Below, in pieces: positions 24,526 through 32,130 of a stretch of DNA of 64,000 bases. Numbering within the stretch: position 1 is the stretch's first letter; every line of letters begins with the position of its first letter. The position numbers and the translations under genes were made by a program. Source of the DNA: Micromonosporaceae bacterium KJ-029 (GTDB taxonomy: Bacteria; Actinomycetota; Actinomycetes; Mycobacteriales; Micromonosporaceae); contig BIFP01000007.1 of NCBI GenBank assembly GCA_005402585.1, positions 62,001-126,000 on the forward strand, read 5' to 3'. The notes below the pieces were generated by a model. The model saw nothing but the letters and a program-made list of their open reading frames with translations. It searched no databases and was not told the DNA's origin.

Positions 24526-26198
24526 ACCGCCAGCAGCGTTGGCGCCTGTTCGACGATCGTCGCCCGCCTGTCATGGAACCATTGCGGTATTGCGGCGATG
24601 CAACTGCCGATGCCCCCCTGCTTGGCATTGTGCAGCTGATCGACCAGCCATTTGCAGACCTCGAAATCGAGCCGCTTGAGGTCAAAGTACAGGTGGTCAT
24701 TGCTTCCTTCCGCAACCGATCCGCTGAGCGCCGCATGGGCTACCCGGTTCTTGAGCGCATACATCCGGGCCTGGTCGTATCCGGCCTTCCAATCGCGCAG
24801 CCGGGCGACCAGTTCCCCGATCACCGGATTCTGGTAGGCGAAGTCATACTCCAGCAGGTTCGCCATCAGGCCGCGCAGGAGGCCCGCCTCCGCCATTTGG
24901 TCCTTGAGCGGGGTGCCGGCGAGGACTCTCATCGTGTTGATGGGGCTGGTGACGAACGTGTCGCCCAGTGCTCTTGGGATGAGGTCGTTGGACTCTATGA
25001 AAGCGATGTTCTCCAGCAGGTCGTTCGTCGAGTCGAGGAACGGATCGAACATGATCCAGCCGCAGGCCGCCTGGAGACGTAACGACCGTAGGACCTGTAG
25101 TGCCAACCGGTTCCCCTCCGGAGTCACCCCCTTGCGCATCCTCCGTAGCTGGGCGGCTGAACCCGATTCCACACCCAGGTACACCTGCGTCAAGCCCGCG
25201 TCCTGGAGCCTGCGCAGTGCGAGCCGGCGCAGTTCGTTCGCGGACAGGAGGACCACCGCGTCGTTGACAAGGTGCTGCCGGGGGCGATCGTGGGCCGGAT
25301 TTGGCCTAATAACGTCGTCGACCCGCATGGCAACGTCGAACGTGGGCAGCTCAAAGGCGGGTTCGAGGCTCGCCCGCAACAGGCAGAGGGCGTTGGCGAA
25401 CTCCACCGCTCGTGCCGGTTGGTTGGCCATGAACTCCTCGTCGGCGAAGCGCACGTGAGCCACGCCGTGCCGGGCCAGGGCGCCTAGGTCGGTCATGACC
25501 AGGTCAATTGAGCGGGGCGTCCAGTCGCGCGAGCCAGCTTCGGGAAGGATTGCACAGTAGGTGCAGCCGACGTTGTTCCGCTTCTGGGGGCAGCCGTGGC
25601 TACCCTCGACCCACACTTCGTCGTAGCGGCGGAAGTCGTAGTCCGCGGCGTAGCCGTCCCAGTCGACCGGCGCGACGCACGAGTCCGGCACGGATCGGCT
25701 CGGCGTTTGTCGCACTCGGCCAGATTGATCGAGGTAAACCAGATTGGGCACGGTGGCCAAGCTTCGGTCCGCCTGCTTCTCGCGCAACCACTCCACCAGG
25801 CGAACCAGCGACTCCTCTCCCCGGCTGGTGCAGCAAAGTACGCCTTCGTGCCTGCTCAGCAGTTCATCCGCGGCGTACGTGCCAACGACATTGCCGACCA
25901 CCCGGAGAGCGGTCGAGTCCAGTTCGTCGAGGATCTGCAGGCATTCGGTGAGGTCTCCCACGCTGCCGAACTGGGCCGAGATGCCGACGATGGCTGGGCG
26001 GAACGCCGTCACCCGAAGGACAAACTCACTCCAGGTTTCGACTTGCCGGTCGAAGTACGACACCGCGCAGCCGTCGCCAAGCAAGTGCTTCAGCGCGCCG
26101 CCGAGGGTGGGCAGAGCGAGCGGGAGCGAAAGGACGGGGTAGTCGATCGCTCGGAGGTTGACCAGCAGGACACGGGTCCCGGTCGCGAGTTCGTCCAC
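24207..26198 (-). CDS. Radical SAM protein (B12-binding type), 3' end replaced
   Basis: A 663-codon frame from GTG 26196-26198 (AAGGAGG upstream). Residues 1-150 resemble a cobalamin-binding Rossmann region (VLLVNLRAIDYPVLSLPLALPTLGG). A radical-SAM region follows with Cys residues in GSHGCPQKRNNVGCTYC, spaced Cys-x8-Cys-x2-Cys rather than the usual x3/x2. Later segments include VYLGVESGSAAQLRRM and GWIMFDPF, typical of the TIM barrel. Natural sequence seems to end near residue 555 (about base 24530). The remaining 106 codons are the antisense of the ligase relic. Substrate unknown; proteins with this wide Cys spacing include some RiPP-maturation enzymes. Confidence 0.75.
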   Translation of the reverse strand: MDELATGTRVLLVNLRAIDYPVLSLPLALPTLGGALKHLLGDGCAVSYFDRQVETWSEFVLRVTAFRPAIVGISAQFGSVGDLTECLQILDELDSTALRVVGNVVGTYAADELLSRHEGVLCCTSRGEESLVRLVEWLREKQADRSLATVPNLVYLDQSGRVRQTPSRSVPDSCVAPVDWDGYAADYDFRRYDEVWVEGSHGCPQKRNNVGCTYCAILPEAGSRDWTPRSIDLVMTDLGALARHGVAHVRFADEEFMANQPARAVEFANALCLLRASLEPAFELPTFDVAMRVDDVIRPNPAHDRPRQHLVNDAVVLLSANELRRLALRRLQDAGLTQVYLGVESGSAAQLRRMRKGVTPEGNRLALQVLRSLRLQAACGWIMFDPFLDSTNDLLENIAFIESNDLIPRALGDTFVTSPINTMRVLAGTPLKDQMAEAGLLRGLMANLLEYDFAYQNPVIGELVARLRDWKAGYDQARMYALKNRVAHAALSGSVAEGSNDHLYFDLKRLDFEVCKWLVDQLHNAKQGGIGSCIAAIPQWFHDRRATIVEQAPTLLAVGLGPPAPARLVPAAQPLAHHPLDAGGDGPVGQPVRHLPHVGRLRGEGQLRRRAGEQLFEPGTPLRQRHVQEHVPAGVGEQIEQHVVGGAVAGQPQQAASGGDTPL

Positions 26199-26442
26199 GA
26201 TCAGGCCTCCTTCGGAGAAGCCCCGACGCTCGGCCGGGTGTAGATGGGAACCCGGCGACAACCGGCTTCGCGCGGCACGCTTATCGGTACCTGAAGCATC
26301 GCACGCAGTCTGCGATGGCTTCGTAGTCGGATATCTGTCCGTGAATGGTCGGGCCGACACCGGCGAAGCTGGGCTAACATCTCCGTGCTCGACGACCACC
26401 TACCCGACGACCGGTCAAGCCCCGCCCGTCCAGGAGGAGAGC

Positions 26443-27129
26443 GTGGAGATCTCAGACCAGCTTGCAGCGTACGACGACTATTGGCGCAAGTTCAGCGCAC
26501 AGATCGTCGATGGAGGCGGCGTCGGTGAGTTCTCCGAGAGCCAGTCGCAGGTAGTGTGCGCGACCATCGTTGCCCGACTTCCCGCAGCGGTCGCGACAGC
26601 GTTGGTAAACGTTTTGAAGCCGTTGCGGATGAAGTTCCCAAACCACTATTTCTACCCTGCGGACACGGTCCACTTAACGCTGGTAGACGTTTCCTCATTG
26701 GTCGAAGATGGTGACTTCACTCGAATTTCTCCTGCAACGGAGAAGGCTTTCTCTCTGCTAGCGGATGAATTGCTTGACGAGCCCCCGCTGAAGCTCCGGT
26801 TGCAGGGACTTGGTCTTTTTCCCACCACGGTCTTTGGTCAACTCCTTGACCTAGAGAGCCGGATCACGCGCCTGCGCGAACGCATCGGCGAACTGATCCG
26901 GCGAGAGACTGGTGCGGTGCTGCGGCCGGCGGTCGCGCCAGGATTGGTGTTCGCGAACCTGGTGAGGTTTTCCACCGTGCCGTCGGCCGAGGTCGTCAAC
27001 GAGGTCGGCGCCTTGCGGGAGCAGCCCCGGCAGTCCTTCGAGGTAGCGAACTTTGAGGTCGTCACGACCGACAAGGTGCTGTCGAGGCAGCGCACCATCG
27101 TGCACGGCCGGCTGACGTTCGGGGGATGA
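26443..27129 (+). CDS. 2H-phosphoesterase-like protein paired with WD40-KAP
   Basis: A 228-residue protein from GTG 26443, with AGGAGGA six bases upstream. It resembles the 2H (LigT / 2'-5' RNA ligase) fold: an N-terminal part, then HLTLVDVS (first H-x-T) near residue 75, a long central region with LRLQGLGLFP, and a C-terminal strand region. The place where the second H-x-T/S is expected reads PGLVFANLVRF, so the second catalytic motif is missing. It may bind rather than cleave nucleotides or oligonucleotides. The next gene (WD40-KAP) starts 38 bases after its stop, which argues for one transcript. The family assignment is moderate. Confidence 0.55.
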   Translation: MEISDQLAAYDDYWRKFSAQIVDGGGVGEFSESQSQVVCATIVARLPAAVATALVNVLKPLRMKFPNHYFYPADTVHLTLVDVSSLVEDGDFTRISPATEKAFSLLADELLDEPPLKLRLQGLGLFPTTVFGQLLDLESRITRLRERIGELIRRETGAVLRPAVAPGLVFANLVRFSTVPSAEVVNEVGALREQPRQSFEVANFEVVTTDKVLSRQRTIVHGRLTFGG

Positions 27130-27167
27130 ACCCGCACCAGGCGGCACCTGGCCCTTAGGGAGTTGCC

Positions 27168-30100
27168 ATGAGGTGGGTTTCGCTCGGCTCTCGTGGTGGT
27201 GGTGGTGGCATCGTCTCGCTCGTCGCAGGTTCCCGTCACCCGTTCGACCGGGTGGTTTACGTGGGACGAGCCGACGGTGAGGTCACGCGATTGGACCTAA
27301 CCCCCAATGGGACCGAGCATCGGGTGAAGTCGCACGACGGGCCGGTGTGGGGCTTGTGCTGGGCGGTGGGGCCCGACGGCAAGGACGTGGTAGTGTCCGC
27401 CGGCGCCGACGGAGGCATCAAGATGTGGTCGCCCGGGTCACTAGAACTGCTCTGGGAAACGCGGATGCCGTCGGCCAGCCAAGTACGCACCCTACACAGC
27501 TTCTCGTTCGACCAAGGGCGGCTGGTGGCCGCGGCCACCAGCAATGGCGAGGTCCACCTCTGGGACATGGCGTCGGGCGACCAGCTCGGCGTGGTGAGGA
27601 CCGGGTACAGCGGGCCCGTTCGCGCTCTGGAATCGTGGTCGACGGCACCAGGCGTCCAGATGCTCGCCGCCGCGTCCGGCAACGGCGAGGTGTCTCTCTG
27701 GGACACGACCACCCTGAAGGCGATGCGCGGGCCGCTCTCTGGGCATGGTGCCCCGGTGCTAACCCTGCACGCCTTCGTCGCCGCTGACAGTGTGCAGCTC
27801 CTTGCATCGGCCGGTGACGACGGCACGGTGCGGGTGTGGGATGTGGAAGACGGCACTCTCGTGAGCGGTCCGCTGGTTGGGCACAAGGCTCCGGTCCGCG
27901 CGATCACGTCGTGGACGGATGGGGACGGCGGTGCACCGTACCTGGTGACAGGCGGCGACGACGGCACCCTGCGGCTGTGGAACAGTCAGTCGGGCGCGCC
28001 CGTCGGGCGCGTGCTTCGGGCAGGTCGTGGCCAGGTGCGTTCAATGACGGTGTACAACGCCTCAGGCGGCCCGCACCTCGCCTATGGCGGCGGGAGCGGC
28101 AAGCTCCACCTCGTCGCGTTGACCCGCAATATCGTGCCGGAGGCGCCGCTTCAGGGGCACGCGGCCTCAGTCCTAACCCTGACCGTGAGCGCGGACGACG
28201 AAGGCTTCGTCACGCTCATCTCGGGCGGTGACGACGGTACGGTCCGGTTCTGGGACCCCAACCTGGGTACATCCGTCGGGAATGCCGTTCGGCTGCACAC
28301 CGGGCCGGTACGCACCGTGGCCGCCAAGGCAACCTCGCAAGGGGTAGTCCACGTCGCCTCCGGCGGCGACGACGGGAAAGTGTTCCTGTGGTCCCTCGGA
28401 TCGGGAGAGCCCGCATGGTCCTCTGAACCTGGGCTCGGCCCCGTCCTGTCTCTCGCATTCATCGATGTCGGTAGCGGTCGCGGCATCGCGTGCGCGGGCG
28501 GCGACGGGAGGATCTGCGTCCTCTCGCTCGACGGCGAGGAACCTGCCGTGTACCTGACGGGTCACTCAGGACCGGTGCGCAGTGTTCTCACATATCCATC
28601 CGGCGGAGCGGACCGGCTAGTGTCCGCGGGTGACGACGGCACCATCCGTCTGTGGGACGTGGGGCGGCCCGACGCCGCGATCCGGGTGGTCAACGCTCAT
28701 GACTCCCCGGTTCGCGTACTGCACCGGTGGCACCGCGCCACCGGGCCCGCAGTGCTCTCCGCGAGCACGGACAAGACGGTCAAGATCTGGGACGTCGAGA
28801 ACAGGCGAAGGGTTAGCAGAGTCGAGTTCGCCCGACACAAGGGAACGGTGCTTGCGCTCGCATCGTGGCGAGACGCAGACGGACGGCAGCTCATCGCCTC
28901 CGCCGGCACCGACCGCACCATCCGCGTCTGGGATCTTTTCACCGGCGCCGAGGCGGCTCCGCCCATGCGCGGGCACACGGACACAATTTGGGCGTTGGCC
29001 TGCTGGTCGCCCACCGAGGGCGCCGTCGCCCTGGCGTCAGCGGGCGAGGACGGCATGATCAGGTTCTGGGACACCTCGACGGGAGTTCCGCTCGGTGCCC
29101 TAGCCGTCGGGCCGACCACGTTATGGGCAATGTCTGACGTGGCCGCGACGGTGGATCTCCTCGACCGGGAGGTCCTCGCGGAGGCGGTCACCGACCAACT
29201 CTTGCGGTCCATCTCGGCCAGCGGCAGCGGGGACGATGGCCCCACAGTCGTCACGGTGGAGGGCGTCTGGGGCGCAGGCAAAACCACATTCATGAAGATG
29301 ATCGAGCGCCGGTTGACGCGGTCGCGGGCGAGACCAGTCCGGTCGAGACCACGACTGACGTTGCGGGAGGCCGCCAGGGGTCCGACCAAGTGGACCGGGG
29401 ATGATGAAGGCGCACTGCAGGATGTTGGCGTGGTGCCTGCATGGTTCAACCCGTGGGCCTACCAACGAGGCGAAGAGGTCTGGGCAGGCCTAGCGAGCAC
29501 CATCCTCACCGCAGCCGCCACGGTCCTGCATCCGAACGACAAGGCCCGTGAGCGGTACTGGTTCCGGCACAACTGGGAGAAGCTCGACAAGTACACGCTG
29601 CGGAAAAGCGTTCGACGCCGGTCAGTCTCACCGCTGCTTGGCGTGGGGCTCGTCACTGCGCTGCTGCCGTTAGTCCTCAACCTCTCCGGGCTCAGCGGCG
29701 TTCTGAAGGTCGTCGGGTGGAACTGGGACGCGGAACCGACGGCCGCGTTGCTCGCGCTGCTGCTACTCCTGCTCGGTGTGGCGCACACGGCAGTCCGGTA
29801 CGCCTTCGGTAAGGCGGCGTCCTACCTGCCCGGCGAGTTGTTCAACGGGCCACTCGGAGGCGTAACGACGAGCGTGGTGACAACCGGGAGTTCGGCACCG
29901 GACTCCGTCACCCTTAAGGACTCCGTCCTGGCCGGTAAGGCCGGGTCGCTCTACCTACTGCAGCACGGCATCGACCGAGTGCTGGTGGACCTCCGCGCCG
30001 CTAACGCGGAGCTCGTACTCTTCGTCGATGACCTCGACCGGTGCAGCACCAGGACAACCGCCGAGGTTTTTGAAGCCATCAACCTCTTTCTATCTGGCGG

Positions 30101-30914
30101 CAATCTGCGTGGGAGGTTCGTTGTCGGGCTCGACCCTGCCGTGGTAGCTCGACGGCTCGACGCCTATTACCGGGACTTTGACAAAAGGTCAGAGAACCAG
30201 GACGGGGGTGGTGGCTCGGGCTGGGACTTCCTGCGGAAGCTGGTCCAGCTACCGGTACGTCTGCCCGCCATTTCCGACGACGGTGTGCGTTCATTCGTCG
30301 CGGAGGTGCTGCGCGTGCCGACGGAAAGCGGGTCGGCTGCACCGGTCCCCCTGGCCGAGGAGCGGCCCCCGCCAGCCCCCGCTCCACCAGGAAGCCTGTC
30401 GGGTGCCCGCGCTACCCCCAAAGGGCGCGCCGGCGATCTGGGATTTCCGCCGAAGCCAGCTGCGGAGGTCGCCCCGATAGTCGCGGTCGCATCGCTGGAG
30501 TCGCACGCCCGAATCAAGGAGTTCATCACGCAGCGGCTTTACGCACAGCCACACCGGTCAATCCGAGAAGCCAAGCGAATGCTCAACGTCTGGCAGCTGT
30601 ACGCGCGGGTCATGGACGCCGTCGACCCCGTTAGCGCGAGCGAGGCATTGGCGCGGGGAACGCGGCTCGTCACACTCGCTGAGATTGTGACCAGGTGGCC
30701 GAGCCTCCAGGAGCGCCTGCATCAACGGTTCGGCGGCGTCAGCGGGCTGCAGCTACTGGCTGCAGCGACGGACGACGAGGAGGAGTGGGCGGCGGCGGTC
30801 GGCCGCGTGGGCTTCAACGGTGAGCGTTCCGTGGAGTTCGGCGCGGACTTCCACGTGCTGCTTCGCGACGGTGAGGGCGTCGCGGTAGCCGAACTGGCTG
30901 CGCTCCTGCTGTAG
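27168..30914 (+). CDS. WD40-repeat KAP-family membrane NTPase (defence candidate)
   Basis: A 1248-residue protein. Residues about 10-645 contain about 14 WD40-type repeats, each ending like VRVWD, VSLWD or IRFWD, enough for two seven-bladed propellers. A linker (about 650-690) leads to the KAP P-loop: GVWGAGKTT at about 699-707, AWFNPWAY at about 760, and Walker B LVLFVDDLDRC at about 947-958. Two hydrophobic spans lie between the Walker motifs (about 820-840 and 860-880), as in membrane KAP NTPases. A Pro/Gly linker at about 1055-1090 and a helical C-terminus follow. The likely role is sensor (propellers) plus effector/transducer (membrane NTPase). Confidence 0.85.
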   Translation: MRWVSLGSRGGGGGIVSLVAGSRHPFDRVVYVGRADGEVTRLDLTPNGTEHRVKSHDGPVWGLCWAVGPDGKDVVVSAGADGGIKMWSPGSLELLWETRMPSASQVRTLHSFSFDQGRLVAAATSNGEVHLWDMASGDQLGVVRTGYSGPVRALESWSTAPGVQMLAAASGNGEVSLWDTTTLKAMRGPLSGHGAPVLTLHAFVAADSVQLLASAGDDGTVRVWDVEDGTLVSGPLVGHKAPVRAITSWTDGDGGAPYLVTGGDDGTLRLWNSQSGAPVGRVLRAGRGQVRSMTVYNASGGPHLAYGGGSGKLHLVALTRNIVPEAPLQGHAASVLTLTVSADDEGFVTLISGGDDGTVRFWDPNLGTSVGNAVRLHTGPVRTVAAKATSQGVVHVASGGDDGKVFLWSLGSGEPAWSSEPGLGPVLSLAFIDVGSGRGIACAGGDGRICVLSLDGEEPAVYLTGHSGPVRSVLTYPSGGADRLVSAGDDGTIRLWDVGRPDAAIRVVNAHDSPVRVLHRWHRATGPAVLSASTDKTVKIWDVENRRRVSRVEFARHKGTVLALASWRDADGRQLIASAGTDRTIRVWDLFTGAEAAPPMRGHTDTIWALACWSPTEGAVALASAGEDGMIRFWDTSTGVPLGALAVGPTTLWAMSDVAATVDLLDREVLAEAVTDQLLRSISASGSGDDGPTVVTVEGVWGAGKTTFMKMIERRLTRSRARPVRSRPRLTLREAARGPTKWTGDDEGALQDVGVVPAWFNPWAYQRGEEVWAGLASTILTAAATVLHPNDKARERYWFRHNWEKLDKYTLRKSVRRRSVSPLLGVGLVTALLPLVLNLSGLSGVLKVVGWNWDAEPTAALLALLLLLLGVAHTAVRYAFGKAASYLPGELFNGPLGGVTTSVVTTGSSAPDSVTLKDSVLAGKAGSLYLLQHGIDRVLVDLRAANAELVLFVDDLDRCSTRTTAEVFEAINLFLSGGNLRGRFVVGLDPAVVARRLDAYYRDFDKRSENQDGGGGSGWDFLRKLVQLPVRLPAISDDGVRSFVAEVLRVPTESGSAAPVPLAEERPPPAPAPPGSLSGARATPKGRAGDLGFPPKPAAEVAPIVAVASLESHARIKEFITQRLYAQPHRSIREAKRMLNVWQLYARVMDAVDPVSASEALARGTRLVTLAEIVTRWPSLQERLHQRFGGVSGLQLLAAATDDEEEWAAAVGRVGFNGERSVEFGADFHVLLRDGEGVAVAELAALLL

Positions 30915-31031
30915 CAGCTGCGACGCCCGCGTTCAACATTGCCACATTCTTCAGGACTCCAATCTGGTGAGCCACCGCAGCCGTACGGACGGTCCCCTGT
31001 CCGGGCCGGCCCCGCCCAGCCGGACGCGCGA

Positions 31032-31047
31032 TCGAACGTCTGTTCGT
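31032..31047. promoter_or_regulatory. LexA (SOS) box
   Basis: TCGAAC, four bases, GTTCGT. This matches the actinobacterial LexA consensus TCGAAC-N4-GTTCGA in 11 of 12 positions. It ends 13 bases before the GTG of the 122-residue gene at 31060, a position where a bound repressor would block transcription. Confidence 0.7.
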
Positions 31048-31059
31048 TAGCCTGGCCTG

Positions 31060-31428
31060 GTGGAGTGGCGCACCCGCTGGCAAATCACCATCCGCTGGGG
31101 CCGGGCCGACAACAGCCCGGCCGGCGCGACGGTCATCGAGCACGTCGTCGACTCCCCCGCCGAGCTGCGCCACCTGGTCGAGCGGGCCCGCGCCGACCCG
31201 CAGGTGGTCGCCTTCCCGTACCGCCAGGTGCGCGAGCTGGTCGGCGACGAGCCGGACCGCTGCAGGGCTGGCCACCCGTACGCCGGCGGGTCGGCGACCC
31301 GGCCGGTCCGCGACTGGTGGGCCTGCTCGTGCGGTGGGCACCTGGTGCTGCGCTGCCGCTGCGGCGACGTCCTGGCGGATCCGCCGGTCGCCGAGGGGTG
31401 CGACGCGCGGGACCGCCGGCCGGGCTAG
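31060..31428 (+). CDS. SOS-linked small zinc-ribbon protein
   Basis: A 122-residue protein from GTG 31060. The N-terminal half is an alpha/beta domain (WRTRWQITIRWGRAD start, then VVDSPAELRHLVERARAD). The C-terminal third has Cys residues in RCRAGHPY, WACSCGGH and RCRCGDV, fitting a zinc ribbon. A LexA-type box directly upstream predicts induction by DNA damage, as expected for a prophage gene linked to induction or early lytic growth. It ends in the first copy of a 21-bp palindrome. No family name recognised. Confidence 0.65.
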   Translation: MEWRTRWQITIRWGRADNSPAGATVIEHVVDSPAELRHLVERARADPQVVAFPYRQVRELVGDEPDRCRAGHPYAGGSATRPVRDWWACSCGGHLVLRCRCGDVLADPPVAEGCDARDRRPG

Positions 31429-31445
31429 TCCGCCTGGCGGACCAG
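31425..31445. repeat. 21-bp palindromic element, copy 1
   Basis: CTAGTCCGC-CTG-GCGGACCAG. It overlaps the stop codon of the 122-residue gene. It is repeated inverted at 32080-32100 with one change and as a perfect-arm version at 32110-32130. Confidence 0.65.
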
Positions 31446-31778
31446 CTGTCCCCACACGTTGTCGGTCGATGGGCCACATTCCAACGCTCACCGGGTGGCG
31501 AAACTGTCAAGTCCTTGTCGCCGCCCCCGCGTGTCAAGCATTCTCGCAGCGGTTCGGTCGCGCGGGGCTTGCTGGAGAAGTGTCCCGTCGCGCGGTTAGG
31601 CTCCCAGGAGTCCGGATCTCACCAGTGGGTCTGATCGCGTGGACCCACTTCGAGGCCCCGGACGACGTGCCGTGGTCGACCGACCCGGTTCGACACGAAG
31701 GGCGGGCACCCGGGCTGCAACCCGGGTACCCGCCGAAGCGCAACACCAACTGCCGTGTAAGCGGAAAGGGTCAACGCA
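31429..31778. other. 350-base gap with a hairpin, no convincing gene
   Basis: Holds the first 21-bp element, a 14-bp imperfect hairpin (31701-31734) and then the GGAAAGGG ribosome site of the 86-residue gene. Frames crossing it lack starts and have poor composition. Confidence 0.5.
31701..31734. terminator. Hairpin upstream of small membrane gene
   Basis: Arms 31701-31714 and 31721-31734 (one mismatch), loop CTGCAA. It may terminate the SOS-linked transcript, or structure the leader of the 86-residue gene 45 bases later. No T-run. Confidence 0.5.
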
Positions 31779-32039
31779 ATGCCAAGACTACGTCCCTATG
31801 CAGCAAAAGCGCAGCATCGGGTCCGAGGTTTACCCCAGGTAAATCCTCAGGATTCACCTGGGGTGATGCCGCAGGGTGAGATCGTCGAGTCGGGAATCCC
31901 GTACAGCATGGCGCTGATCGCGCTGGTCGCAGCTGCGGTCGGCGTCGTAACGCACCTGGTCCCTGACTCGGCCACACCGGTCGGCTTGGGCCTGGCCACA
32001 TTCGTCATGCTGCGGCGCGAACACCGGCAGTATCGCTGA
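31779..32039 (+). CDS. Small one-span membrane protein
   Basis: An 86-residue protein. ATG 31779 has AAAGGG nine bases upstream. The N-terminal 40 residues are hydrophilic. A hydrophobic helix lies at about 44-62 (MALIALVAAAVGVVTHLV), and a second short hydrophobic stretch precedes a basic end (RREHRQYR). Size and layout would suit a small holin-like or membrane phage protein. A 15-bp inverted repeat (31832-31864) lies inside the coding region, so a shorter start at 31866 cannot be excluded, but no ribosome site supports it. Confidence 0.55.
   Translation: MPRLRPYAAKAQHRVRGLPQVNPQDSPGVMPQGEIVESGIPYSMALIALVAAAVGVVTHLVPDSATPVGLGLATFVMLRREHRQYR
31832..31864. repeat. Inverted repeat inside a small membrane gene
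   Basis: 15-base arms 31832-31846 and 31850-31864 with one mismatch and a TCA loop. It encodes a Pro/Gln/Val/Asn-rich stretch (LPQVNPQDSPGV). The strong stem could affect translation of the 86-residue gene. Confidence 0.6.
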
Positions 32040-32047
32040 ACCAGCGC

Positions 32048-32077
32048 GGCCCCCGCACCGGCATCGGTGCGGGGGCC
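32048..32077. terminator. Bidirectional terminator
   Basis: A 13-bp perfect stem (32048-32060 with 32065-32077) and a GCAT loop, between converging genes ending at 32039 (plus) and 32127 (minus). Confidence 0.8.
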
Positions 32078-32079
32078 GT

Positions 32080-32100
32080 CTGGTCCGCCAGCCGGACTAG
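32080..32100. repeat. 21-bp palindromic element, copy 2 (inverted)
   Basis: Its reverse complement differs from copy 1 (31425-31445) at one base only. Copies 1 and 2 therefore bracket the 86-residue gene as terminal-like inverted repeats. Confidence 0.65.
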
Positions 32101-32109
32101 CTCGTGCCG

Positions 32110-32130
32110 CTAGTCCGCTCAGCGGACTAG
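32110..32130. repeat. 21-bp palindromic element, copy 3
   Basis: CTAGTCCGCT, C, AGCGGACTAG. Perfect 10-bp arms. It overlaps the stop codon of the 149-residue minus gene, mirroring the way copy 1 overlaps a stop codon. Confidence 0.65.

Larger units (their letters stand above)
11351..30914. mobile_element. Defence-type cargo island inside the prophage
   Basis: About 19.6 kb of genes with no phage packaging or structural role, placed between the large-terminase side and the portal. Gene strands switch, base composition is lower in GC than flanking phage genes (especially 11.3-16.6 kb), and a mosaic junction with two truncated genes lies at about 24.52 kb. Contents include a restriction-modification pair, a HEPN protein, DUF5343 and a WD40-KAP NTPase. 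Exact boundaries are not marked by repeats that I could see. Confidence 0.7.

Noticed and set aside
24525..25082. Extension of the ligase frame as a genuine new domain
   Set aside because: It is the exact antisense of a recognisable radical-SAM coding region; no OB-fold features appear.
31334..31879. A 181-codon plus frame spanning the gap after the SOS-linked gene
   Set aside because: It begins inside another gene, has no ribosome site and overlaps the better supported 86-residue gene in a different frame.
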